From contig NC_015514.1 in assembly GCF_000212695.1 (NCBI RefSeq), positions 2,170,001 to 2,234,000 of the forward strand: a stretch of DNA of 64,000 bases, read 5' to 3'. Source of the DNA: Cellulomonas fimi ATCC 484 (GTDB taxonomy: Bacteria; Actinomycetota; Actinomycetes; Actinomycetales; Cellulomonadaceae). Positions 39,408 to 46,987 of the stretch are shown here, in pieces (positions within the stretch are counted from its first letter, which is position 1; each line of letters opens with the position of its first letter). The position numbers and the translations under genes were made by a program. The notes under the pieces are model-generated. The model did not search any database, was not told the origin of the DNA, and saw only the letters and a program-made list of their open reading frames with translations.

Positions 39408-41354
39408 TCAACGGCGCACGGCTTGCGGCGTGGAGATCTCGCCGCTGTACCGCATCGTCCACGACGCGTTGGCCCACTCGGGGAACATCGGCGGCCGCGA
39501 GTACTGCAGTCGCGTGTCGTACTTGTAGAGCTTGGTGTACCCGTCGCTGCCCCGCCCAACGATGCCGCGCCAGCGCTGCGCGATCGAGCCGTTCACCTGC
39601 AGCTTGCCCTTGTCGCCGCCGACGTTGTACTTCTGCACGAAGAACGAGTGCAGGAGCGTCTGGATGGAACCGGCGATCTGGATCCCGACGTCCGGGGTCT
39701 TGAGGCCGGTCGACGGGTCGGTGTAGCGCGTCGGCCAGCCGCTGACCTCCGCCTCGTTCGTCGGCGCCGCGGTGTTCCACGACCACGTCGAGGACTGCGT
39801 GCGGCAGCTGCCGTTCGAGTACCAGGCGATGCACGGCCGGTACGCGTCGACGCGGCCGACGCGCGGGTGGAACACCTCCACGGAGTTCGTCGCGACGAGC
39901 CCGAGCATGTCGCGGTCGTTGCCGGACAGCCCGCCGGCGAGCACGAGGTCGCCCGTCACGACGACGGACTGCGCAGCGGCGACCGTGACACGGCCCTGCA
40001 CGACGCCCTCGACGTACACGTTCCCCTCGCCGCAGAACTTCGTGGTCTCGAGCATGTTGGTGTCGGCCGTGTAGAAGTCGCCGCTGCCCGTGGGGTTCGT
40101 CTTCGCCGCGGTGAACTCGCCGAGCGGCAACGTCCTGCCGGACGCCCCACCGATCTCGCCCTTGTAGCACTGCCGCGCCGCGCCGCCGGAGGCCGCGACG
40201 TACACGACCATCTCGTTGGGGACGTCGACGGTGGCGCCGCTCGGCGAGTTGAGGTCCGCGAGCGACCCGCAGCTCGGCAGCGTGCTGGTGCCCGGCAGGG
40301 CGATCGCGACCGGGGCCTTCCCGTTGTTCACGCTCGTGCGGTTCCACACCGTCATGCGGCCCGGCGTCGTCGCGGTGCCCGCCTTGAAGACGATGCGCGT
40401 GGCTCCGAAGTAGTGGCAGCCCGGCGCGGTCGCGAACTCACCCGAGTTGTCCTTGAGGTAGAGCGGGTCGTCGTACTTCGGCTTCTTGCCGCTGAAGTCC
40501 GCGACCGAGTTCGGTCGCAGGCAGTAGTCCTCCCACGACGCGTTCGACGCGCCCGCGTTCTTGCACTTCGGGTCCGCCGTGAACACCTGCTCGAGGAACG
40601 TCGGCTTGAGGCCGTTGCGGGCCGTGCCGAGGATCGTGTCGTTCGTGAACACCTCGCCGTCGAGAACGTCACCGCCGATGAACGTGATCTCGTTGCAGTC
40701 CGGGCCGCTGGCGGCGTTGAACGCCGACCGGCCGTTGTACCAGTACTTCGCGAGCGTGTTGCCACTCTTGCCGCAGATGTCGGACGGCACGCCGTTCGGA
40801 TAGTCGGTCGGGTTGTACGCCTGCACGTTCGCCGGGTCCGCCGACTCGAAGTCGGTGTAGTACACGTAGTCCGTCGACGCGCCGCGCCCGACCGACGCCT
40901 CGACGGTCCGGTACGTGGTGCCCACGCGCCCTGTCGACGTCAGCAGGTACGTGCCGTTGAGGCCGTTGTACGCGCCCACCGTGTAGTGGAACGCGGGGTC
41001 CTTCGCACCCGTCGCGCCCGACACCACCGGCTGCCAGCCGACCGGCGTCGTCGACGTCCAGCCGCACGGGTTCGTCGTGCTCATCGGGCCCCGCCACGCC
41101 GCATTGGTGCAGTCGATCGTGCGGCCGTAGGCCGAGCTGCGGTTGAGCCGGCTGATGAAGTCCTCGACGCCGGACTGGGCGGCCGCCATCGCGGCGTTGT
41201 AGTCCTGGTCGCGTCGTGCGAGTCGCTGCCCCGCCACGGTGTACGACAGGGCGACGAAGGCGAACATCGCCAGGATCAGCATGGAGCCGACGACGAGGAC
41301 GAGCGCGGCGCCCTCGTCCTGGGGGCCTCGGGGGCGCAGTCGACGCAGGATCAC
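39408..41354 (-). CDS. Large PilX-like pilus protein, set 1
   Basis: 648 residues. The N-terminus after GTG (41354) is basic, then QDEG precedes a hydrophobic helix (AALVLVVGSMLILAMFAFVA, from about residue 15) with no Glu at +5, the PilX/GspK-like layout. The exported part has Cys-rich, Gly/Asn/Thr-rich beta structure, with GGDVLDGEVFTNDTILG resembling the VYTNGDV strand motif of the set 2 counterpart. The C-terminal 150 residues carry many aromatic residues (WYSNGSC, WSWNTAAP). The start overlaps the upstream W-like gene as GTGA. It ends 65 nt before the set 2 promoter. No catalytic motif was seen; a role as displayed pilus subunit or adhesin is inference. Confidence 0.75.
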   Translation of the reverse strand: MILRRLRPRGPQDEGAALVLVVGSMLILAMFAFVALSYTVAGQRLARRDQDYNAAMAAAQSGVEDFISRLNRSSAYGRTIDCTNAAWRGPMSTTNPCGWTSTTPVGWQPVVSGATGAKDPAFHYTVGAYNGLNGTYLLTSTGRVGTTYRTVEASVGRGASTDYVYYTDFESADPANVQAYNPTDYPNGVPSDICGKSGNTLAKYWYNGRSAFNAASGPDCNEITFIGGDVLDGEVFTNDTILGTARNGLKPTFLEQVFTADPKCKNAGASNASWEDYCLRPNSVADFSGKKPKYDDPLYLKDNSGEFATAPGCHYFGATRIVFKAGTATTPGRMTVWNRTSVNNGKAPVAIALPGTSTLPSCGSLADLNSPSGATVDVPNEMVVYVAASGGAARQCYKGEIGGASGRTLPLGEFTAAKTNPTGSGDFYTADTNMLETTKFCGEGNVYVEGVVQGRVTVAAAQSVVVTGDLVLAGGLSGNDRDMLGLVATNSVEVFHPRVGRVDAYRPCIAWYSNGSCRTQSSTWSWNTAAPTNEAEVSGWPTRYTDPSTGLKTPDVGIQIAGSIQTLLHSFFVQKYNVGGDKGKLQVNGSIAQRWRGIVGRGSDGYTKLYKYDTRLQYSRPPMFPEWANASWTMRYSGEISTPQAVRR

Positions 41355-42091
41355 GGGGTGTCCTTGTCCGGCCGCAGGACGGCCAGCGAGTTGGGCAGGA
41401 GGACGCGCTGGATGGCGGTGGTGGGCCCGGGGTTGGTCCGGCTCGCGCTGCGGACCTTCACCGTGAGCTCGACGGACAGCACCTCGCTGATGTCGGCCGC
41501 GGTGAGCCCGCCCGCAGGCACCGTCATGGTCGTGCCGTCGGAACGGAAGTACTGGAACAGTGGCGTCCCGGTCGTCTGCACGCCCGTCGCGAGGCGGCGC
41601 ACCGTGAGGCGCTTCTTGCAGTCGGCGGCCGCGCTCGGCGCCTCCGCGTCGCAGTACGTGAAGCCGGACCCGGCGACGGGCGTCGCGGTGTCGGGGCGCT
41701 GGACCTTCTCGACGAGCACGCCCTTGTCCGCGCCCGACGTCGCGACCTGGTAGGTGACGCGGCTCGGCCCGCGCGAACCCGCCGAGTTGTCGAGGTTCGC
41801 GTAGAACTGCATCGCGAAAGCGCCCGCCGAGACGAACGCGTCGACGTCGCACGTGGTCGTGACGCACGCGGACAGCTTGTTGGGCTTGACGGCGGTCCGG
41901 ACCGTCTTCGACATCCGTTCGACGGCCGCGCGGGTCGTGTCGACCTGGTCCTGCCGCGCGACGTTCTGCGCGGTCGTGCGCTGGAACCCGATCGTCAGCG
42001 TCGCCGTGGCCGCGATGATGAAGCTGAGGATGAGCATGCTGACGAGCAGCTCAGGCAGGGACGACCCGTCGTCGTCGCGTCGTCGCGTCAC
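41351..42091 (-). CDS. Minor prepilin, PilW/PulJ-like, set 1
   Basis: 246 residues. The leader is only nine residues (VTRRRDDDG), and the mature N-terminus is SSLPELLVSMLILSFI with Glu at +5. A hydrophobic helix is followed by a beta domain with four Cys (ACVTTTCDVD, YCDAEAP, DCKKR). The GTG at 42091 overlaps the stop of the V-like gene (GTGA), and its own stop overlaps the PilX-like start in the same way, so the three are translationally coupled. Comparable to the W-like gene of set 2. Confidence 0.82.
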   Translation of the reverse strand: MTRRRDDDGSSLPELLVSMLILSFIIAATATLTIGFQRTTAQNVARQDQVDTTRAAVERMSKTVRTAVKPNKLSACVTTTCDVDAFVSAGAFAMQFYANLDNSAGSRGPSRVTYQVATSGADKGVLVEKVQRPDTATPVAGSGFTYCDAEAPSAAADCKKRLTVRRLATGVQTTGTPLFQYFRSDGTTMTVPAGGLTAADISEVLSVELTVKVRSASRTNPGPTTAIQRVLLPNSLAVLRPDKDTP

Positions 42092-43167
42092 GGGGTCGCC
42101 TCCGCCACGGGCACGTCGAGCGTCACGGTCGACCCGGCGGCCGCCGTCACCGACGGGTATCCGCCACTCGGCGGTGTCGTCCCCAGGTAGGCGCCGTACT
42201 GGGTGGGCCACAGACCGGTGAGCGTCATCGTCGCGGTCGTCGCCGGCTGCGTGCGCGCACCCGAAGCACCCGCGTACTCGGACGCGACGACCGTGACGTC
42301 CTGACCCGTGAGCGCCGCGTCGGGGACGAGGGCGCCGCTCGCGTCCACGAACCTCAGCTGCAGCGTGACAGCGCGGTCGTAGGTGAAGATCACGCCGTTC
42401 GCGAGCTTGCCGCGCTCGAGCAGACCGACGGTCTTCGAGGGCGCGGTCGCGCCCGAGATGTCGACGTACCCCGGATCGCTCACCCGCGCCTGGTAGCTCG
42501 TGCCCGACGCCCCCGGGTTCACCTGCACCACCGCACAGCCCGACGCGTCCGTGAGCGCGGAACGCGTCTCGGTCGCCGAGAAGACCTGCACGGTGCGCCC
42601 GACGCTCGGCGCACCCGCCGCGTCGGACACCCGGACCGCGACGAACGAGGCGTTGCCCTGCACGCCGTCGTTCTTGCGCGGCGCGAGCTGCGCGCTCGAC
42701 ACGACCGGGTCCACCTGGCCCATGCCCGGCCACGTGACGGTCACCGTGACCCGCAGCGTGGGGTACGTCACGAGGTTGCCGCCGTTGCACGCCGAGTCCC
42801 CGTTGCCGACGACAGCCCACGCGACGTCGCGGCGCACCGTGTACGCGGTGCCGTCGACCTTCAGCGGCTGCCCCGAGGCCTGCGTCGGCAGCGGGTGCGG
42901 GTTGAGCACCGTGCCCGCGTTCGCGACCGTGACCGGGGCCGTCGAGCTGCGCGAGAACTCGTCGCGCACGATGTCGATCTCACGAGCAGCCAGGTTCGCC
43001 GCGGCGACGCGGTTGCGGTTGATCACGCTCTGCGCCTGGCTCTGCAGCACGACGCCGATGATCGCGAGACTCATCGCGCCGAGGATCACCATGGCGATGA
43101 CGAGCTCCACGAGCGAGAAGCCGACGTCGTCGTCGGCGGGCTTCGCGAGGGGCCGTGGGCGGGACAT
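42088..43167 (-). CDS. Minor prepilin, PilV/PulI-like, with Ig-like C-terminal region, set 1
   Basis: 359 residues. The leader of 16 residues ends in DDVG, and the mature start is FSLVELVIAMVILGAM with Glu at +5. After the helix and a pilin-like domain (to about 170), a second half follows with GNASFVAVRVSDAAGAPSVG and repeated short strands. This resembles Ig-like or carboxypeptidase-regulatory-like folds used as surface domains. An AGGAGG precedes the ATG at 43167. It is the first gene after pilA, beyond a strong hairpin, so it is probably expressed by partial read-through. Confidence 0.82.
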   Translation of the reverse strand: MSRPRPLAKPADDDVGFSLVELVIAMVILGAMSLAIIGVVLQSQAQSVINRNRVAAANLAAREIDIVRDEFSRSSTAPVTVANAGTVLNPHPLPTQASGQPLKVDGTAYTVRRDVAWAVVGNGDSACNGGNLVTYPTLRVTVTVTWPGMGQVDPVVSSAQLAPRKNDGVQGNASFVAVRVSDAAGAPSVGRTVQVFSATETRSALTDASGCAVVQVNPGASGTSYQARVSDPGYVDISGATAPSKTVGLLERGKLANGVIFTYDRAVTLQLRFVDASGALVPDAALTGQDVTVVASEYAGASGARTQPATTATMTLTGLWPTQYGAYLGTTPPSGGYPSVTAAAGSTVTLDVPVAEATP

Positions 43168-43228
43168 GCTGAGCGCCTCCTGGGCGGACGTCGTGCTCCT
43201 GATGACTCGCGAGGGCTGGGGAGGACGA

Positions 43229-43265
43229 CCTGAGGGGGCGGGAGCAGCGCTCCCGCCCCCTCAGG
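43229..43265 (-). terminator. Strong hairpin between pilA and the minor pilins
   Basis: A perfect 17-bp inverted repeat (43229-43245 and 43249-43265) with a 3-nt loop, 16 nt after the pilA stop. It should end most pilA transcripts and let only a fraction continue into the minor-pilin genes. No U-tract is present. Confidence 0.85.
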
Positions 43266-43280
43266 CTCATGACTGCACGA

Positions 43281-43742
43281 TCAGCAGGCACCCTCTTCGA
43301 GGCCACCGGCCGCCGAGTACTTGAAGCCCACGACCGACTTGTCGCCGGACGCGTTCGTCACGTCGACGCACCACGTCTGGTCGTGCACGCCGGCGCCGAT
43401 GAACTGGACGCCGTCGCCGAGGGCGACCTTCTTCGACGCGTTGCCGATGTCGGCAGCGGCGCCAGCGCCCGCGGCGAGCTGGTACTTGCCGCCCGTCGCG
43501 GCGGTCTGCGAGACGACCGGGTCCGTCGTGCCGTCCCAGTCGACGAAGTAGGTCGCGATCTCCTTGCCGAGCGTGGACACGTCGGCCTTCGCCGCGGAGT
43601 CCTCGGCCTTCTTGCGCTGGTTGAGGAACACCGGGATCGCGATGGCCGCGAGGATGCCGATGATGATCATGACGACGAGGAGCTCGATCAGGGTGAAGCC
43701 CTGGTCCTTCTCCTCGATGGACTTGCGGATGCGAGCGATCAC
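43281..43742 (-). CDS. pilA: Major type IV pilin
   Basis: 153 residues. The 15-residue leader ends in DQG. The mature N-terminus begins FTLIELLVVMIIIGILA with Phe+1 and Glu+5, the classic type IVa pilin helix. After the helix comes a small Ala/Gly/Asp-rich globular domain. Two Cys (in TWCVDV and at the extreme C-terminus, EEGAC) could form a disulphide-bonded loop. The start GTG at 43742 is preceded by GGGGAG. It has its own sigma-28-like promoter (43825-43852) and is followed by a strong terminator, as expected for the most abundant subunit. The promoter and leader lie between pilC and pilA. Confidence 0.93.
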   Translation of the reverse strand: MIARIRKSIEEKDQGFTLIELLVVMIIIGILAAIAIPVFLNQRKKAEDSAAKADVSTLGKEIATYFVDWDGTTDPVVSQTAATGGKYQLAAGAGAAADIGNASKKVALGDGVQFIGAGVHDQTWCVDVTNASGDKSVVGFKYSAAGGLEEGAC

Positions 43743-43824
43743 TGCTGCTCCCCTGTGAGTCAAGGTGGATGAGTCGTTGTCCAGCTCAGGTCCGGCACGG
43801 GCCGGTTCAGCCATGCACCCCGGG

Positions 43825-43852
43825 AATCGGCGACGGCCCGCCCCGGCTTGAG
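43825..43852 (-). promoter_or_regulatory. Sigma-28-like promoter of pilA
   Basis: CTCAA (43848-43852), a 16-nt spacer and GCCGATT (43825-43831). The -35 half lies in the loop of the pilC terminator hairpin. The leader to pilA is about 75 nt. Confidence 0.7.
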
Positions 43853-43866
43853 CCGGGCGGGCCGTC
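43832..43866 (-). terminator. Terminator of pilT-pilC, overlapping the pilA promoter
   Basis: Arms 43832-43847 and 43852-43866 pair over 15 bp with one bulged base and a TTGA/TCAA loop, 32 nt after the pilC stop codon. The loop is the -35 core of the pilA promoter. Confidence 0.75.
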
Positions 43867-43897
43867 GGACCTGCAGAATCACTCGGACGGAGCAGAC

Positions 43898-45130
43898 CTA
43901 CTCGATCAGGCTGAAGATGCCGAAGATGGGCATGTACATGGCGATGACCATGGCGCCGACGATCGCGCCGATGACGACGATCATGATCGGCTCGATGAGG
44001 CTCGTGAGCTGCTCGGTCGTCGACTCGACCTCCTGGTCGTAGAAGTCCGCGACCTTGGCGAGCATGGTGTCGAGGGCACCGGTGTCCTCACCGACGGCCA
44101 TCATCTGCACGACCATCGGCGGGAACACCTCGTGCTGGGAGAGCGGGCCGGCCAGCGACTCGCCGCGGCGCACCGACTCCTGCACGGCCTTCGCAGCACG
44201 CTCGATGACGATGTTGCCGCTCGTCTCCCCCACGATCTCGAGCGCCTGCAGCAGCGGGACTCCCGCGTGGATCATCGTGCCGAAGTTCCGGGTGAAGCGG
44301 GAGATCGCGATCTTCTTGAACAGCGCCCCGAAGACGGGCACCTTGAGCTTCCACGGGTCGACGCGCTCCCGGATCCCGCGGTCGTTCTTGTGCTTCCCCC
44401 ACCAGACCGCAAACACGATCAGGGCGATGACCGTGGGGATGATCGTGATCTTCAGGGCCTGCGACAGGAACATGAGGATCCGGGTCGGCAGCGGCAAGGT
44501 GCCGCCGAGGCTCGAGAACATCCCGGCGAAGATCGGGACGATGAACAGCAGCATGCCGGTCGTCGCGAGGATCGCGACGACGAAGACCACGACCGGGTAG
44601 GTCATGGCCGACTTGATCTTGCCCCGCAGCTTGACCTCGGCCTCGAAGTTGTTGGCGACCGAGACGAGCGTCTCGTCGAGGAACCCGCCGACCTCGCCCG
44701 CCTTGACCATGTTGATCATGAGAGGCGGGAACACCGTCGGGTGCTTGCCGAGCGCGGTCGAGAACGCGACGCCGACCTCGACGTCGCTGCGCACCTGCGC
44801 GAGCACCTTGGCGAGCGGCTTGGACTCCGTCTGCTCCGACAGGATCGCGAGGGCGCGCAGCAGCGACAGTCCCGAGTCGATCATCGTCGCGAGCTGTCGC
44901 GACATCACGGCGAGGTCCTTGAGCGAGATCTTGTTTCCCCCGAACCCGGGGATGGTGATCTCGCTGTTGAGCCCGCTCGTGGAGATCTCGGAGATGGAGA
45001 CGGCCGCAAGGCCCATCTCGCGCAGCCGGTTGGCGACCGCCGCCTGGTTGTTGGCCTCGACGCGGCCCTTGACGATCTTGCCGGAGCGGTCCCGGACCGC
45101 GTACTCGAAGGTCTTGCTCGCGCCCGCCAT
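43898..45130 (-). CDS. pilC: Type IV pilus inner-membrane platform protein PilC
   Basis: 410 residues, the family length. Two repeated GspF domains each end in hydrophobic helices: the first includes LAVMSRQLATMIDSGLSLLR (near residue 70), and the second includes FTRNFGTMIHAGVPLLQALE (near 275). Three transmembrane helices lie near 170-195, 215-245 and 375-405. PilC is the platform on which PilB and PilT act. The ATG at 45130 overlaps the pilT stop by 1 nt (TGATG). It is followed by a hairpin at 43832-43866. Confidence 0.95.
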   Translation of the reverse strand: MAGASKTFEYAVRDRSGKIVKGRVEANNQAAVANRLREMGLAAVSISEISTSGLNSEITIPGFGGNKISLKDLAVMSRQLATMIDSGLSLLRALAILSEQTESKPLAKVLAQVRSDVEVGVAFSTALGKHPTVFPPLMINMVKAGEVGGFLDETLVSVANNFEAEVKLRGKIKSAMTYPVVVFVVAILATTGMLLFIVPIFAGMFSSLGGTLPLPTRILMFLSQALKITIIPTVIALIVFAVWWGKHKNDRGIRERVDPWKLKVPVFGALFKKIAISRFTRNFGTMIHAGVPLLQALEIVGETSGNIVIERAAKAVQESVRRGESLAGPLSQHEVFPPMVVQMMAVGEDTGALDTMLAKVADFYDQEVESTTEQLTSLIEPIMIVVIGAIVGAMVIAMYMPIFGIFSLIE

Positions 45131-46836
45131 CAGAAGGCCTGCCCGTACGCGCCGGCGCCCATGACGGCCTCGTCGCCGAGGCCCGCGGCACCCTGGGAGG
45201 AGCCGGAGAACCGTCCGGTCAGCCGGTTGCAGTCCTCGACGTGGTGGCACTTCTCGAGGCCGAGCTCGTAGGAGATCTTGCCGGTCTTCACGAGCTCGGC
45301 GAGGTGCTGGTCCATGGTGTGCATCCCCTGCTTCGCCCCGGCCTGCATGGCCGAGTAGATCTGGTGGGTCTTGCCCTCGCGGATGAGGTTGCGGATGGCG
45401 GGTGTCGCGACCATGACCTCGGTGGCGACGGCGCGCCCGGGGGCGTCGGACCGCTTGCAGAGCGTCTGGCAGACGACGCCCTGGATCGCGCCGGCGAGCT
45501 GCGTGCGCACCTGCGCCTGCTGGTGCGAGGGGAACACGTCGATGACGCGGTCGATGGTCTGCGCCGCGTCCTGCGTGTGCAGGGTCGCGAAGACGAGGTG
45601 GCCCGTCTCGGCGGCGGTGAGCGCGACCGAGATCGTCTCGAGGTCACGCATCTCGCCGACGAGGATGATGTCGGGGTCCTGGCGCAGCACGTGCTTGAGG
45701 GCGTTCGCGAAGGAGTGCGTGTCCTCCCCCACCTCGCGCTGGTTGACGAGCGACTTCTTGTGCCGGTGGAGGAACTCGATGGGGTCCTCGACGGTCATGA
45801 TGTGGTCCTCGCGCGTGCGGTTCGCGAGGTCGACGATCGACGCGAGCGTCGTGGACTTGCCCGAGCCGGTGGGGCCCGTGACGAGCACGAGCCCGCGGGG
45901 CAGGCCCGCGAACGTGCCGACGACGGCGGGCACGCCGAGCTCCTCGAGAGGCTTGATCTCGTAGGGGATGACGCGGAACGCGGCACCGATCGACTCGCGC
46001 TGCTGGTAGATGTTCACGCGGAAGCGGGCGAGGCCGCGCACGGCGTAGGAGAAGTCGAGCTCGAGGTTCGTCTCGAACGTCTCGCGCTGCTTCTGCGTGA
46101 GGATCGCGTACAGGACGCGCCGCAGCGGCTCGGGCGACAGCGGCGCGAACCCGTCGAGCGGGCGCAGCGAGCCGGACACGCGGACGGTGGGCGGTGCACC
46201 GGTGGTCAGGTGCACGTCGGACGCACCGAGCTTGACCATCTGCGTGAGGATGTCGTCGATGAGGACGTCGTCCTCATGGCGCTCCTGGCCCATGCCGGAG
46301 CGCGCGGCCCGGTCGCGGGTGGGCGGGGCCTTGACCGTCGACGGGGCGGCCGGGGCCGACGTGGCGGGCACGTGGCCGGGGGCGCCCGGCATCGCGGCGG
46401 GCGGCACGACGGGGGCGCCCGCGGGCTGGGGCACGAAGGTCGTGGTGCCGTGCGGCGGCACGGCCCCCGACGGCACGGCGCCCGCGGGCACCGCGGAGGC
46501 GACGGGCCGCCCCTGCGCGGGCACGCCGCCGCCCGGGGTGCTGAACTCGGGCTGCACGGGCCCGCTCTGGTACGCGGCGCCCGGGGCGGCGAGCGGAGCC
46601 GGCTGGGCGAACGACGCGAGCTCGGCGGCCGTGACGGGCTGCGGCTGCGCGCCGTAGCCGGCCGGCGCGCCGTGGGGTGCCGGCGGTGCCCCGGCCGTGC
46701 TCTGCGAGGGGATCGGCGAGAAGACGCGCTGCCCCGCGGGGGCGGCCCCGGGAGGGCCGGCCTGGGGACCCACCGGACGGTAGGGCGGCAACGGCCGCGA
46801 CGGCTCCCCTGCGGGCGGGCGGAAGGTCTCGCTCAC
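45130..46836 (-). CDS. pilT: Type IV pilus retraction ATPase PilT with long N-terminal extension
   Basis: 568 residues, about 200 more than typical PilT. Residues 1 to about 190 are Pro/Ala/Gly-rich and probably disordered. The catalytic part then begins (DVLIDDILTQMVKLGASDVH). Walker A is GPTGSGKSTT, the Asp and Walker B boxes are TVEDPIEFLH and DIILVGEMRD, the His box is FATLHTQDAAQTIDR, and the PilT hallmark AIRNLIREGK is present. Retraction of pili and twitching are the expected role. The GTG at 46836 is preceded by GTGGAGG. A nearby ATG is out of frame. A sigma-28-like promoter lies 75-103 nt upstream. Coupled to pilC. Confidence 0.93.
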   Translation of the reverse strand: MSETFRPPAGEPSRPLPPYRPVGPQAGPPGAAPAGQRVFSPIPSQSTAGAPPAPHGAPAGYGAQPQPVTAAELASFAQPAPLAAPGAAYQSGPVQPEFSTPGGGVPAQGRPVASAVPAGAVPSGAVPPHGTTTFVPQPAGAPVVPPAAMPGAPGHVPATSAPAAPSTVKAPPTRDRAARSGMGQERHEDDVLIDDILTQMVKLGASDVHLTTGAPPTVRVSGSLRPLDGFAPLSPEPLRRVLYAILTQKQRETFETNLELDFSYAVRGLARFRVNIYQQRESIGAAFRVIPYEIKPLEELGVPAVVGTFAGLPRGLVLVTGPTGSGKSTTLASIVDLANRTREDHIMTVEDPIEFLHRHKKSLVNQREVGEDTHSFANALKHVLRQDPDIILVGEMRDLETISVALTAAETGHLVFATLHTQDAAQTIDRVIDVFPSHQQAQVRTQLAGAIQGVVCQTLCKRSDAPGRAVATEVMVATPAIRNLIREGKTHQIYSAMQAGAKQGMHTMDQHLAELVKTGKISYELGLEKCHHVEDCNRLTGRFSGSSQGAAGLGDEAVMGAGAYGQAF

Positions 46837-46911
46837 GTCATTGCCTCCACATGGTCACCGTGGGGCGCACGGCATCGGCACGCGGGCGCCGTTTGCGGCA
46901 CCTGGTCGGTT

Positions 46912-46939
46912 CATCGGCCGCAGGGCCGCCCGACTTGAG
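46912..46939 (-). promoter_or_regulatory. Sigma-28-like promoter of pilT-pilC
   Basis: CTCAA (46935-46939), a 16-nt spacer starting GTCGGGCGGCC, and GCCGATG (46912-46918). It lies in the 151-nt gap between pilB and pilT; the leader to the pilT GTG is about 70 nt. Confidence 0.75.
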
Positions 46940-46987
46940 GGGTCCGCGTCGTCGCGGCGCACGCGGCACCACGACGAGGCGGACGCG

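Noticed and set aside
43168..43228. Pilus-type promoter for minor-pilin set 1
   Set aside because: A CTCAG at the hairpin edge exists on the minus strand, but 16 nt downstream there is CTCGCGA, not GCCGAT.
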